From: CAVVTR01 sp963751245 | GTDB lineage: Bacteria > Acidobacteriota > Thermoanaerobaculia > Thermoanaerobaculales > Thermoanaerobaculaceae | DNA length: 64,000 bases | Direction of reading: 5' to 3' | Assembly (NCBI GenBank): GCA_963751245.1 | Contig: CAVVTR010000004.1 | Span: 62,001-126,000 of the forward strand | Shown: positions 49,264 through 58,498 of the stretch, in pieces | How positions within the stretch are numbered: position 1 is the stretch's first letter | Layout of the letters: each line of letters begins with the position of its first letter | Program-made: the position numbers and the translations under genes | The notes under the pieces: model-generated | Databases searched by the model: none | Seen by the model: only the letters and a program-made list of their open reading frames with translations | Told to the model about the DNA's origin: nothing

Positions 49264-50157
49264 CTACCTGCGGCGCGGCTCGCGCAGCCTGTCCACCAGG
49301 AACGTCCTCACCGGCTCCGGCCGGGGCACCGGGCGGAGCGGGTGCGGTCCGGCCGCCTGGGCGGACACGCCCACCGGGCTGAGCTGGGCCTCCACGTAGG
49401 TCGGGTCGCCGTAGACCTCGTTCACCACCGAGGCGTAGGGGTAGACGAGGGCGTCCGCGGCGCCCTGGACGAGGTACGCCACCGCGGTCCCCCCGGTCAC
49501 CGTGCCGTTGAACCGCCACTGCACCTGACCGAACGGCGGGACCTCGTGGTCGCTGGTGTCGACGATGGTGCCGTCGGCATCCTGCACGTCGACGCGCACG
49601 ACGACGGGGCCCTGGCTCCACGAGGCCACGCCGATGTTGGTGCGGAAGTCGGCGTCGCTCATGATCTGGGGCATGTAGGCCAGGACGGTGGCGTCGAGGC
49701 CGAGGCTGGCGGGAAAGCCGGGGATCCCCTGGCCGAACTCGCCGGAGCCGCCGAAGGGGCTGAGGGTGTAGGTGCGCGAGGCGACCGCGAAGTCGCAGTC
49801 CGTCGAGGCGCAGGAGACCTCGTCGGAGTAGACGAGCAGAGCGCCCTTCTGTCCCGCCGCGTCGAAGCCGTCGGGTCCGAGGACGTCCCACAGGTTGAGC
49901 GTCTCCCAGGGAGCCAGCACGATGCCCGAAACGGTGGGCGCCGACGTGTTGTCCCGGCCGCTGGCAAGAAAGACCAGCGTCACCGAGAGCGAGAAGGTGT
50001 GGGGGTTGTGGAGCGAAAGGTCGGTGTGCCACTCCGTGCCGCCCTCGCCGGCGAGGTTGGCGGCGGCGGGAACGACGTAGTACGCGGTGAGCTCCCGGGC
50101 CATGGCGGGCGACGCCAGGATCACCGCGAGGATCAGCGGAAGGAGCCTTCGGGTCAT
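49264..50157 (-). CDS. Secreted protein of unknown function
   Basis: The 297-residue protein starts with a clear signal peptide (RRLLPLILAVILASPAMA) and a mature part beginning with VVPAAANLAGEGGTEWHTD. Beta-rich repeats of this kind (loss-of-charge, Gly/Asn/Thr-rich, with a two-Cys loop CASTDC) occur in exported proteins of Acidobacteriota from my memory of the group. Function unknown. Ribosome site GGAGGTGG precedes ATG 50157. Confidence 0.8.
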   Translation of the reverse strand: MTRRLLPLILAVILASPAMARELTAYYVVPAAANLAGEGGTEWHTDLSLHNPHTFSLSVTLVFLASGRDNTSAPTVSGIVLAPWETLNLWDVLGPDGFDAAGQKGALLVYSDEVSCASTDCDFAVASRTYTLSPFGGSGEFGQGIPGFPASLGLDATVLAYMPQIMSDADFRTNIGVASWSQGPVVVRVDVQDADGTIVDTSDHEVPPFGQVQWRFNGTVTGGTAVAYLVQGAADALVYPYASVVNEVYGDPTYVEAQLSPVGVSAQAAGPHPLRPVPRPEPVRTFLVDRLREPRRR

Positions 50158-50175
50158 GGTCCACCTCCTGCCATG

Positions 50176-50184
50176 ACCCTAGCA
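50176..50184 (-). promoter_or_regulatory. Extended -10 element of the secreted-protein gene
   Basis: TGC-TAGGGT on the minus strand lies 18 bases before ATG 50157, again the TGnTAnnnT form; a ribosome site fits between it and the start. Confidence 0.4.
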
Positions 50185-50292
50185 CCCTTCGTGCCAGCCC
50201 GGGCGCCCCGGCGCGGGAGCTCCCCGCCCCCCACCGTCCCCTTCCGGGGCCACTGCCCGGTCCGGGTGTACCCTGGGTCGGGAGGCACGATC

Positions 50293-50802
50293 ATGCGCTG
50301 GACCCTTGGTCTCGCCTCGCTGCTCGTGGTCGCCGCGGTGGCGCTGATGCTCGCCGCCCGCTCGGCGCGGCACACCATGACGGCGGCGAACGCTCCGATC
50401 CCCTCGCTGCGCGAGGGCGTGGCGCCGCGGAGCTTCGACCGCGAGGCCGCCGAGGCGGTCGTGACCCGGCTCGTCTCCCTGGCCGACGACGACGTCCCCG
50501 ACCACGGCGCGCTGGAGGAGGCCGCGCAGACGGCGGCGGGCTGGGCGGCCGGCACGGATCCGGGCAGCCCCGAGTACCACGCGGCGGTCGCGATCCGCGG
50601 CGCCGCCGACGCCCTCCTGACCTTCGGAGCCGCCCCCGACGCCCGCCAGCGGGCGCAGGCCCGGCGCCTGCTTGCCGAGGCCCGAGGGGCGCTGCACGGG
50701 GAGGCGCCGCCGCCCGGCGACGCCGTGCAGCGGCTCCGCGACCAGATCAAGAACCTCGAGTACTCACAGAAGGAGAAGCTGCGCGACCCCGAGGCGCCGT
50801 GA
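50293..50802 (+). CDS. Membrane-anchored hypothetical protein
   Basis: The 169-residue protein has an N-terminal hydrophobic helix (WTLGLASLLVVAAVALMLAA) and an Ala/Arg-rich helical periplasmic or cytoplasmic part. No family is recognised. GGGAGG precedes ATG 50293, and TACCCT about 20 bases upstream may be the -10. Confidence 0.65.
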   Translation: MRWTLGLASLLVVAAVALMLAARSARHTMTAANAPIPSLREGVAPRSFDREAAEAVVTRLVSLADDDVPDHGALEEAAQTAAGWAAGTDPGSPEYHAAVAIRGAADALLTFGAAPDARQRAQARRLLAEARGALHGEAPPPGDAVQRLRDQIKNLEYSQKEKLRDPEAP

Positions 50803-50814
50803 CGCTGGCGGTGC

Positions 50815-51162
50815 TCAGCGGGCGTCGGGGATGTTGGTGGCGATCACCTCGCCCGCTCCGAAGGTGGTGAGAGCCTCCGCAACCTCGGCGAGGAACCGCT
50901 TCACCGCCTCGGTGCGCTCCACCGCGGCCACCGGCCACAGGTGCACGGCCGTGGCGCTCTCGCGGTGGGTGACCAGCACCACCGGGTGCAGGGCGCGTCC
51001 GAACTCCACCACCACCCCCGCTACCAGCAGCGACACGCCGTCGTGGCCGAGATACCGCCCCTCGACCCGGGCCACCGACGGGCCCCATCGCCAGGGCCCG
51101 GTGGGCAGCGACCGCCAGGCGGCCTCCAGGTCGGTCCGCCCCGCACGGATGACGTGCGGCAC
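50815..51162 (-). CDS. Hypothetical protein, 115 residues
   Basis: The small protein starts at GTG 51162, 2 bases after the stop of the predicted barrel protein and so probably in its operon. It shows a mixed alpha/beta pattern (LEAAWRSLP, VSLLVAGVVVEFGR, TEAVKRFLAEVAEAL) but no motif I know. Confidence 0.65.
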   Translation of the reverse strand: MPHVIRAGRTDLEAAWRSLPTGPWRWGPSVARVEGRYLGHDGVSLLVAGVVVEFGRALHPVVLVTHRESATAVHLWPVAAVERTEAVKRFLAEVAEALTTFGAGEVIATNIPDAR

Positions 51163-51164
51163 CG

Positions 51165-51704
51165 CTAGAACCCCAGGGCGAGCCCGGCCACGGCGGTCAC
51201 GAGGGTGGGGTGGCCCGGGGACGACGGCCGGTGCATCGTCAGCTCCACGGTGATCCGGGTCCGGCGCGTGAGCGGGAACCACTCCCCGGTGCTCACGTAC
51301 CAGCCGAAGTACGACTGCTCGACGCCCGCGGGAGGATGCTTGGCGGCCAGGTCCACGGTGTACTGGCCCATCCCGCCGCCGAACATGAAGCGTCCGAAGG
51401 TGCCGGGAAAGAAGTAGTCCACGCCGGCGGTGACGGCGCGGAAGCTCCCGTCGAGCACCGCGCCCTGGTCGAGGACGTCGTAGGGAACGCGGGCGGCGTT
51501 GATGCGCACGTTGGTGTCGTCGTCCAGAGGAAAGGCGACGAACGCCGCCGGCGCGCCCGCCGTCCTGTGGAGCCAGGTGGTGCCCGGCGCCGTCTGCGGC
51601 GCGTGCTCCCAGCTCGTCCCGAAGCCCGCCCCGACCCAGGCCACCTGGGCGTTGGCCGCCGACGCCGCCAAGGCCAGGATCACCACTGCCAGCACTGTGC
51701 GCAT
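51165..51704 (-). CDS. Predicted outer-membrane beta-barrel protein
   Basis: The 179-residue protein has a signal peptide (RTVLAVVILALAASAANA) and a mature chain of alternating hydrophobic strands that ends in a Phe (VAGLALGF), the usual C-terminal signal of barrel proteins. Segment FMFGGGMGQY is a typical Gly/aromatic turn. ATG 51704 follows GGGAGGAG; TATACT at 51784-51779 may be its -10. Confidence 0.7.
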   Translation of the reverse strand: MRTVLAVVILALAASAANAQVAWVGAGFGTSWEHAPQTAPGTTWLHRTAGAPAAFVAFPLDDDTNVRINAARVPYDVLDQGAVLDGSFRAVTAGVDYFFPGTFGRFMFGGGMGQYTVDLAAKHPPAGVEQSYFGWYVSTGEWFPLTRRTRITVELTMHRPSSPGHPTLVTAVAGLALGF

Positions 51705-51834
51705 CGTCTCCTCCCAGGAGCCCGCCGGACACCCGCGCCTTCGCGGCGGCCGCAGTCCCCGGCAGATCCCTCGCTGAGAGTATACCGGCGCAGCGCCGGC
51801 GGCGTTGGGGGCTTGAGCAGCGCTTTCACAAAAC

Positions 51835-51843
51835 TGGTACACT
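51835..51843 (+). promoter_or_regulatory. Extended -10 promoter of comF
   Basis: TGG-TACACT ends 10 bases before ATG 51854, so the leader is only 3-4 bases and no ribosome site is present. Confidence 0.5.
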
Positions 51844-51853
51844 CCCCTCCGCC

Positions 51854-52570
51854 ATGGCGAAGGCTGCCGAGGCCCTGATCGAGGTGCTCCTCCCCGCGAC
51901 GTGCTGCCTGTGCAGCCGGAGACTGCCCTGGCGGACGAGCCGCGGGGGGGTGTGCGCCGATTGCTGGAGAACGATGACGCCCCACCGTGCCGAGAGGTGC
52001 CCGATCTGCGGCGACCCCGAGGTCACCGCCCCCGGTCCGTGCCTCGAGTGCCGCGCCCACCCGCCGAAGTGGACGGCGGCGACGAGCTGGGGCCCCTACT
52101 CCGGGGCCCTGCGCGACCTCGTGCTCGTGTTCAAGCACCGGCGGCGCGATGAGCTGGCGGCCCCCCTGGCGGAGCGCATCGTGGAGGCCATCGCCCTCGC
52201 GGACTGGCCGGAGCCGGAGCTCGTCGTGCCCGTGCCCACGCCCGCGCTCAGGCTCCTGCGGCGCGGCTTCAACCCGGCGGCGCGGCTCGCGGTCCACGTG
52301 GCGCGCTCGCTGGGCGCACCGCTCAGGCCCGTGCTGCGGCGCCCTCGAGGCGGCCACCAGGTGGGCCGCACGCGCCGGCAGCGCCTGACGCTTGGCGCCT
52401 CGCACTTCCCCGCCCGCACCCGCGTGTCCGGACGGGTGCTCCTCGTTGACGACGTGCTCACCACAGGAAGCACGGCAAGAGCGTGCACACAGGCCCTCGT
52501 CGGGGCCGGCGCCCGCGAGGTCTACGTGGCCACGCTGGGCCGGACCCCGCGGACCGGGAGAATCTCATGA
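51854..52570 (+). CDS. comF: ComF-family phosphoribosyltransferase
   Basis: The 238-residue protein has the ComF zinc finger (CCLCSRR, CADCWR, CPICGD, CLECR) and the PRPP-binding motif VLLVDDVLTTGST. ComF is needed for DNA uptake in competent bacteria, but homologues are widespread without competence. Its stop overlaps the proline dehydrogenase start (ATGA). Confidence 0.92.
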   Translation: MAKAAEALIEVLLPATCCLCSRRLPWRTSRGGVCADCWRTMTPHRAERCPICGDPEVTAPGPCLECRAHPPKWTAATSWGPYSGALRDLVLVFKHRRRDELAAPLAERIVEAIALADWPEPELVVPVPTPALRLLRRGFNPAARLAVHVARSLGAPLRPVLRRPRGGHQVGRTRRQRLTLGASHFPARTRVSGRVLLVDDVLTTGSTARACTQALVGAGAREVYVATLGRTPRTGRIS

Positions 52571-53475
52571 GCGTCTTCGACACGATGATCCGCACCACGC
52601 TGCCGGTCACCCCCAGGCCCGTGATCCGCTTCTTCGCGCGACGGTACGTGGCCGGGTCCACCCTGGCCGATGCCGTCGCCACCGTGCGGCACCTCGCCGA
52701 CGAGGGCTGCTGCGCCACCATGGACGTGCTCGGAGAGAGCGTCACGAGCCGGGACCTGGCGACCCAGGCGGTGGCGTCGTACCTGGAGGTGCTCGACACC
52801 ATCGCCGAGCACGGCCTCGACGCCAACGTCTCGCTGAAGCCGACCCAGATGGGGCTGACCATCGACGAGGGGTTCTGCCGCGACAGCATCGCCACGATCC
52901 TCGAGCGGGCGCACGGGAGGGGCAACTTCGTCCGCATCGACATGGAGGACGCCCCGACCACCGACGCCACCCTGCGCGTCTACCACGACCTCGTCGCCCG
53001 CCACCCCGGCGCCACCGGCGTCGTGCTGCAGGCCCGCCTCCGCCGCACCCTCGCCGACGCCGCCGAGCTCGCCAGGACGCGGACCAACGTGCGGTTGTGC
53101 AAGGGGATCTACCTGGAGCCCCGGAGCATCGCCTACCAGGAGCGCGACATCATCCGCAACAACTACGTCCACGTGCTGCGGACGCTCCTCGAGGGCGGCT
53201 CCTACGTGGGCGTCGCGACCCACGATGAGTGGCTCGTCGCCGAGGCGCTCGGCATCGTGCGGCAGCTCGGCCTCGCCCCCGACCGCTACGAGTTCCAGAT
53301 GCTCCTCGGGGTCGACCCGGAGCTGCGCCGCATCATCACCGCGGGCGGCCACCGCCTCCGCGTCTACGTGCCGTTCGGCTCCCACTGGTACCCGTACTCG
53401 GTGCGCCGCCTGCGGGAGAACCCCAGCATCGCGCGCGCCGGGCTGGAAGCGTTCCTGCGCGGCCGCATGGACTGA
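52567..53475 (+). CDS. Proline dehydrogenase
   Basis: The 302-residue FAD enzyme oxidises proline to pyrroline-5-carboxylate. It is the single-domain PRODH type with DANVSLKPTQMG, VRIDMED, RLCKGIYLEP, ATHDEWLV and the C-terminal YVPFGSHWYPYSVRRL that binds FAD and substrate. No P5C dehydrogenase gene is adjacent. Confidence 0.93.
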   Translation: MSVFDTMIRTTLPVTPRPVIRFFARRYVAGSTLADAVATVRHLADEGCCATMDVLGESVTSRDLATQAVASYLEVLDTIAEHGLDANVSLKPTQMGLTIDEGFCRDSIATILERAHGRGNFVRIDMEDAPTTDATLRVYHDLVARHPGATGVVLQARLRRTLADAAELARTRTNVRLCKGIYLEPRSIAYQERDIIRNNYVHVLRTLLEGGSYVGVATHDEWLVAEALGIVRQLGLAPDRYEFQMLLGVDPELRRIITAGGHRLRVYVPFGSHWYPYSVRRLRENPSIARAGLEAFLRGRMD

Positions 53476-53509
53476 GCCGCCCTGTCCCGCGGGAGGTCCG
53501 GAGGCGGGG

Positions 53510-54220
53510 TCAGCGCCGGACCAGGTACTTGACCTCGTCGGCGCCCGAGGTGTGCTGCACCGCCACCACGACGAGCCCCGTCCCCTTCTCCAGGGGCGGC
53601 ACGGTGCCCGACAGCGAGAGAGCGCCGCCGGAGTCGGTGGCGCCCTCCACCAGGACGACGGGCTTGCGCTCGGTGGAGAGGAACCTGACGCTCACCCGGG
53701 CGCCGGTCACCGCGTCCTCCCCGGGGGACGTCCGCACCGTCACCTGGAACGCGAAGGGGCCGCCGAAGTGGAGATCGTCGCCACCGACCACGCGGAGGCG
53801 AACCCGCTCGGTGCGCTGCTGCTCGGCGAGCCACTCGACGATGACCTCGTCCAGCGTCTTGTGCGACGCCTCCGCCGCGGCGAGCTCGCCGGCGCTCACG
53901 ACCAGCACGTCCTCCGGGGCCCGGCGGCTGACGGTGGTGTCGCTGGACGAGCGCACCTGGGGCATGGTCAGGAGGTCGATGCGTCCGCTGCGGATGGCCT
54001 CGACGATGGCGCGGTGCTGCCGCTCCATGAGGACGCGGATGAGGCCCCGGTCGGCCCCCGCCTCGAGAAGGTTCCGGTACTCGGTCCGGCGGGACGCCAG
54101 GATCTCGCCCTTCACGTAGACGAGGGACTCGATCAGGGGGTTGCCCTCCCCGCGGTCCTCGGTCTGGACGTGATAGGTCACGCCCTCGGAGTCGATATCG
54201 GTGTTGAATCCAGTCAGCAC
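53510..54220 (-). CDS. Conserved hypothetical protein (Acidobacteria-type)
   Basis: The 236-residue protein has a conserved N-terminus (GFNTDIDSEGVTYHVQTED) and VYVKGEILASRR, followed by a linker and a beta-rich C-terminal domain from about 150. I have seen this N-terminal motif in proteins of Acidobacteriota and related groups, with no known function. The start is GTG 54220; GGAGG lies 13 bases upstream. Confidence 0.75.
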   Translation of the reverse strand: MLTGFNTDIDSEGVTYHVQTEDRGEGNPLIESLVYVKGEILASRRTEYRNLLEAGADRGLIRVLMERQHRAIVEAIRSGRIDLLTMPQVRSSSDTTVSRRAPEDVLVVSAGELAAAEASHKTLDEVIVEWLAEQQRTERVRLRVVGGDDLHFGGPFAFQVTVRTSPGEDAVTGARVSVRFLSTERKPVVLVEGATDSGGALSLSGTVPPLEKGTGLVVVAVQHTSGADEVKYLVRR

Positions 54221-54299
54221 GGGGAACGGCGCGCCTCCGCGCGCAGCATGATGTTACGAAAGGCCCGTCGGCACTGTCAAACGGTCCCGGGTTTGAGGG

Positions 54300-54305
54300 T
54301 ACACT
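54300..54305 (+). promoter_or_regulatory. -10 box of the HAD gene
   Basis: TACACT ends 6 bases before GTG 54312, the same arrangement as for comF, and suggests a leaderless mRNA. Confidence 0.45.
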
Positions 54306-54311
54306 GCGCCG

Positions 54312-55058
54312 GTGTCAGACCAGACGGCGCGGCTCATCCTCTTCGACATCGACGGCACCCTGATCTCCACCGGGGGCCGGGCCGGTCTGGCACTGGCCCG
54401 CGCGCTGGAGGAGACCTACGGCACCGCGGGTCCCGTGGCGTCCTACCCGTTCGCCGGCAAGACGGACCCCCAGATCGTCTTCGAGCTGCTGGCCGCCGCC
54501 GGCCTCCCCCGGGAGCGTGTGGCGCCCCGCCTGGACGAGGCGCTCGGCCGCTACCTCGGCCACCTCCGCCGGGCCCTGGCGCCCGGCACCGTCGAGGTGC
54601 TCCCGGGTGTCCACGACGTTCTCGCCGCCCTCGAGGGCGAACCCGGGGTGACCGTCGCACTGCTCACCGGGAACATCGCGGCGGGCGCCCGCGTGAAGCT
54701 CGGCGCCGCCGGACTGTGGGAGCGCTTCCGCTTCGGCGCCTTCGGCTCCGACGACGAGGTGCGGGACCGCCTCGTCCCGGTGGCGCGGGAGCGGGCCAGG
54801 GCCACCGTCGGACTCGACTTCCCCGGTGATGCCACGGTGGTCGTCGGTGACGCCGAGGCCGACGTGCGCTGCGCCCGCGCCGGCGCGGCCCGGGCGGTGG
54901 CCGTGGCCAGTGGCTGGACCGGCCGCGAGACCCTCGCGGCCCTCCGACCGGACGCCCTGCTGGACTCCCTGGCCGACCCGGGAGCGATGAGCGCCCTCCT
55001 GGACGGCGCCGCGGGTCCTACTCGGAGTCCGCGTACGGCCCGGTGCGCTGGGTCTTGA
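54312..55058 (+). CDS. HAD-family phosphatase
   Basis: The 248-residue HAD hydrolase has motif I DIDGTL, motif II LLTGN, and motif IV GDAEADV. The helical cap (about 20-95) resembles phosphoglycolate phosphatases and beta-phosphoglucomutases; the substrate is unclear. Its last 41 bases overlap the end of the convergent acyl-CoA synthetase gene, and the final residues (PTRSPRTARCAGS) look unconserved. Confidence 0.87.
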   Translation: MSDQTARLILFDIDGTLISTGGRAGLALARALEETYGTAGPVASYPFAGKTDPQIVFELLAAAGLPRERVAPRLDEALGRYLGHLRRALAPGTVEVLPGVHDVLAALEGEPGVTVALLTGNIAAGARVKLGAAGLWERFRFGAFGSDDEVRDRLVPVARERARATVGLDFPGDATVVVGDAEADVRCARAGAARAVAVASGWTGRETLAALRPDALLDSLADPGAMSALLDGAAGPTRSPRTARCAGS

Positions 55059-56805
55059 GGTACATGGCCGCGATGGCCTCCCGGTAGCGCTCCGACACCA
55101 CCCGCCTCCGCACCTTCATGGTCGGCGTCAGCTCACCCTCCTCCTGGGAGAACTCGCGGCTCAGCACGGTGAAGCGCCGGATCCTCTCGTGCGCCGCGAG
55201 TCCGGCGTTGACCGTCTTGACCGTCTCCTCGATGAGGCCGCTGGTCTCGGGACGGGCCGCCATGGCGGCGTGGTCGAGGCCGCGCACGCCCAGCGACTCC
55301 AGGTGGGTCTGGAGGTTTTCGAAGTTCGGCACGATGAGCGCCGTCAGGTAGGGGTACTTGTCGCCCATCAGCACGGCCTGGGCGATGTACGGGGTCGCGC
55401 CGAGCCGGCCCTCGATGGGCTGGGGCGCGACGTTCTTGCCGCCCGAGGTCACGATGATGTCCTTCTTGCGGTCGGTGATGAACAGGAACCCCTCGCCGTC
55501 CAGGTAGCCGACGTCGCCGGTGTGCAGCCAGCCGTCGGCGTCCACCGTCTCCGCGGTGGCCTCGGGCTGGTTCCAGTACCCCAGCATGACGTTGGGACCG
55601 CTGCACAGGATCTCGCCGTCCGGGGCGATGCGGACCTCGACGCCGGGGAGCACCAGACCCACCGACCCGAGGCGGTTCGCCTCGACCCGGTTGGCGGCGA
55701 TCACCGGGGAGCTCTCGGTGAGGCCGTACCCCTGCAGGATCGGGACGCCGACGATGTCGAAGAACTCGGCCACCTCCCGGGCGAGCGGCGCACCGCCGGA
55801 GATGGAGAAGCGCAGCCGGCCGCCGAGCCGCTCCACGACCTTCGAGAAGATGCGCGAGCGGGCCACGGCGTACTGGCCACGCTGGAACGCCGAGGCGGCC
55901 TCGTGGTGCCACGCCGCCTCGCGGACCCGGCGGCCCACGCGCAGCCCCCAGTCGAACAGGCGCTTCTTGGCGCCGCCCTCCTGGGAGATCTTGGCCAGGA
56001 TCTTGATGTACGAGCGCTCGTAGAGGCGCGGCACCGACACCATGATCGTGGGGCGGATCTCGGTGAGCTGCGTGGGCACCCGCTCGATGGACTCCACGTA
56101 GTTGATCTGGCTGCCGAAGTAGAAGAAGACGTAGTCCACGGTCCTCTCGAACACGTGGGAGAGGGGCAGGAACGACATGGTGATGTCGCGCTCGGTGATC
56201 GGGTACAGCGCCTTGACCGCGTTCACCTGCGAGGTGAAGTTGCCGTGGGAGAGCATCACCCCTTTGGGCTCGCCGGTGGTGCCGGAGGTGTAGATGATGC
56301 TGGCGAGGTCGCTGGCGGTGACGGGTGCCGGGACCTCCGGCACCTTCTTCCGCGGCAGAGGAAGCTCCTCGAGGCCCGGCAGCCCCTCGGCGAGCCCGGA
56401 ATCGAGGCCCACGACCCGCACGCCCTCGAGCCCCTCGGCGGCCTCCAGCCCCGTGCGCACCCGGTCCTTCCCCGACACGAGCAGGAGCATGGAGCCGCTG
56501 TCCTCGACGATGTAGCGCACCTGCGGCGCCAGCAGCGTGGCGTACAGGGGCACCAGCACCGCGCCGAGCAGGTGGCACGCAAAGTCGACGACGTGCCACT
56601 CGGGCCGGTTCTCGGCGAACAGGGCGACGCGGTCGCCGCGCCCCACGCCGGCGTTGGCGAGCCTCGCGGCACACTCCCTGGTCGCCTTCTCGAACTCCTT
56701 CACCGTCAGAGAGCGCCACCCGCGCCCGGCGCGGATCCGCAGCAGCTCCTTGCGGGCCGGGTGGGTCGCGACAACGTACTCGAACAGATCTCGAAGCGTT
56801 TCCAT
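55018..56805 (-). CDS. Long-chain acyl-CoA synthetase (AMP-forming)
   Basis: The 595-residue enzyme activates fatty acids to acyl-CoA. It has the AMP-binding motif IIYTSGTTGEPKGVM, YGLTESSP, HTGDVGYLDGEGF and the C-terminal RKKDIIVTSGGKNVAPQ. ATG 56805 follows GAGGGGAG; the short upstream frame is not conserved. Confidence 0.94.
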   Translation of the reverse strand: METLRDLFEYVVATHPARKELLRIRAGRGWRSLTVKEFEKATRECAARLANAGVGRGDRVALFAENRPEWHVVDFACHLLGAVLVPLYATLLAPQVRYIVEDSGSMLLLVSGKDRVRTGLEAAEGLEGVRVVGLDSGLAEGLPGLEELPLPRKKVPEVPAPVTASDLASIIYTSGTTGEPKGVMLSHGNFTSQVNAVKALYPITERDITMSFLPLSHVFERTVDYVFFYFGSQINYVESIERVPTQLTEIRPTIMVSVPRLYERSYIKILAKISQEGGAKKRLFDWGLRVGRRVREAAWHHEAASAFQRGQYAVARSRIFSKVVERLGGRLRFSISGGAPLAREVAEFFDIVGVPILQGYGLTESSPVIAANRVEANRLGSVGLVLPGVEVRIAPDGEILCSGPNVMLGYWNQPEATAETVDADGWLHTGDVGYLDGEGFLFITDRKKDIIVTSGGKNVAPQPIEGRLGATPYIAQAVLMGDKYPYLTALIVPNFENLQTHLESLGVRGLDHAAMAARPETSGLIEETVKTVNAGLAAHERIRRFTVLSREFSQEEGELTPTMKVRRRVVSERYREAIAAMYLKTQRTGPYADSE

Positions 56806-56896
56806 TGGTCTCCCCTCGGGGCGTCTCACGGAGATTGTACGATTTCCCCTCGCGAGGTCACAACACGGCGGCCCTCCGGCATCCGGCGGACCACGC

Positions 56897-56902
56897 CATA
56901 AT
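56897..56902 (+). promoter_or_regulatory. -10 box of truA
   Basis: CATAAT ends 7 bases before ATG 56910, suggesting a leaderless transcript. The in-frame ATG at 56901 overlaps this box and is unlikely to be the start. Confidence 0.45.
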
Positions 56903-56909
56903 GACGGTC

Positions 56910-57701
56910 ATGGCCTCCGTCCGCTACCTCCTCCGCGTCGCCTACCTGGGTGGCGGCTTCGCCGGCTGGCAGCGCCAGAGAGCGGGGCGCACCGTGCAGG
57001 GGACCCTGGAGAAGGGCCTGGAGCGTGTCTTCGGGACGCCGGTGGAAACCATCGCCGCGGGACGCACCGACGCCGGCGTCCACGCCACGGGGCAGGCGGT
57101 CCACCTGGACGCGCCGCTCGGCATCCCTCCGGCGGGGCTGACGGCGGCGCTCAACGGGCTGCTCCCCGACGACCTCCGCGTGCTCCGCGCGCGGCGCGTC
57201 CCGCCGGCCTTCCATGCCCGCCGGGACGCCGTGGCCAAGCTCTACCGCTACCGGCTCGCCTGGGGTGAGGTGCTGGAGCCATGGGAGGCGCTGCGCACCT
57301 GGCAGCTGCCCGCCGCTCCCGACGCCGCACGGCTGGCGGCCGCGGTCCGCACGGTGTCCGGGAGCCACGATTTCGCCGCCTTCGCGAGCTCCGGCCACAG
57401 CGGCACGGGGCAGCGGGGCACGGTGCGCACCATCCGGAGCGCCCGCGTCTTGCACCGGGGACGCCGGCTGGAGGTGGTGCTCGAGGGGGACGGCTTCCTC
57501 CGCAACATGGTGCGCCGCATCGTCGGCGCCGCCGTCGAGGTCGGCCGCGGCGCCCGCGACGACGCCTGGTTCGCCGGGCTTCTGGCCGGATCCGTGCGGA
57601 CCCCTCCCGCGCCCACGGCGCCGGCCCGGGGCCTCACCCTGGAGCACGTCTCCTACCGGCTTGGCGGACTGCGTCGCGTGCTAGACTTCCCGCGGTCATG
57701 A
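56910..57701 (+). CDS. truA: tRNA pseudouridine(38-40) synthase TruA
   Basis: The 263-residue enzyme has the catalytic motif AAGRTDAGVHA with its Asp (about residue 53), the N-terminal GGGFAGWQRQ and the C-terminal FLRNMVRRIVG. Stop overlaps the uppS ATG. Confidence 0.95.
   Translation: MASVRYLLRVAYLGGGFAGWQRQRAGRTVQGTLEKGLERVFGTPVETIAAGRTDAGVHATGQAVHLDAPLGIPPAGLTAALNGLLPDDLRVLRARRVPPAFHARRDAVAKLYRYRLAWGEVLEPWEALRTWQLPAAPDAARLAAAVRTVSGSHDFAAFASSGHSGTGQRGTVRTIRSARVLHRGRRLEVVLEGDGFLRNMVRRIVGAAVEVGRGARDDAWFAGLLAGSVRTPPAPTAPARGLTLEHVSYRLGGLRRVLDFPRS
57679..57687 (+). promoter_or_regulatory. Extended -10 element before uppS
   Basis: TGC-TAGACT lies inside the end of truA and ends 10 bases before ATG 57698, a possible internal promoter for uppS-cdsA-dxr-rseP. 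Confidence 0.4.
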
Positions 57702-58498
57702 AGGATCTCGACCGTCTCGCTCCTCCGGGGACCGCGGAACGAACCCTGCTCGAGCAGCTTCCTCCGAGCCGGTTGCCCCGGCATGTGGCGATCATCATGG
57801 ACGGCAACGGGCGCTGGGCGAGGCAGCGGGGTCTCCCCCGCGTGGAGGGCCATCGCGCCGGCATCCGCGCCGTCCGTGAGACGGTGGAGGGCGCCGCGCG
57901 GCTGGAGCTCGAGGCCCTGACGCTGTTCGCCTTCTCCACCGAGAACTGGAAGCGGCCCCGGTGGGAGGTCCGCACCCTCATGGCGCTGCTCCAGGAGTAC
58001 CTCGCCAAGGAGCTCCACGTCCTCACCGAGAACAACATCCGCTTCCAGCCCATCGGCCGCATCGGCGAGCTCGCCCCCGAGATCCAGCGCAGCCTGGACA
58101 ACGCCGTCGCCACCACGGCGGGCAACACCGGCCTCCGCTTCCAGATCGCCCTCAACTACTCGGGACGCGCCGAGCTCGTGGACCTCATGCGCCACGCGGC
58201 CTCCGAGGCCGCCGACGGCACGCTGAGCTCCCGGGACATCGACGAGGCCTGGGTGGACACCCACCTGTCGACCGCCGGAGTCCCCGATCCGGACCTGCTC
58301 ATCCGCACCTCCGGCGAGCTGCGCATCTCCAACTTCCTGCTCTGGCAGATCGCCTACACCGAGCTGTTCATGACCCCGGTGCTGTGGCCCGACTTCACCA
58401 CCCGGGACCTGCTCGCGGCGGTGGCCGACTACGCCCGCAGGGAACGGCGCTTCGGCAGCGTCCCCGAGGAGGACCCCGACCTCGGCGAGGGCGCCTGA
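57698..58498 (+). CDS. uppS: Undecaprenyl diphosphate synthase
   Basis: The 266-residue cis-prenyltransferase makes the C55 lipid carrier for cell-wall synthesis. Motifs: HVAIIMDGNGRWA (substrate Asp), FSTENWKRP, and DLLIRTSGELRISNFL. The Asn in place of Asp in the final motif is within family variation. It starts the uppS-cdsA-dxr-rseP block, each gene overlapping or adjoining the next. Confidence 0.96.
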   Translation: MKDLDRLAPPGTAERTLLEQLPPSRLPRHVAIIMDGNGRWARQRGLPRVEGHRAGIRAVRETVEGAARLELEALTLFAFSTENWKRPRWEVRTLMALLQEYLAKELHVLTENNIRFQPIGRIGELAPEIQRSLDNAVATTAGNTGLRFQIALNYSGRAELVDLMRHAASEAADGTLSSRDIDEAWVDTHLSTAGVPDPDLLIRTSGELRISNFLLWQIAYTELFMTPVLWPDFTTRDLLAAVADYARRERRFGSVPEEDPDLGEGA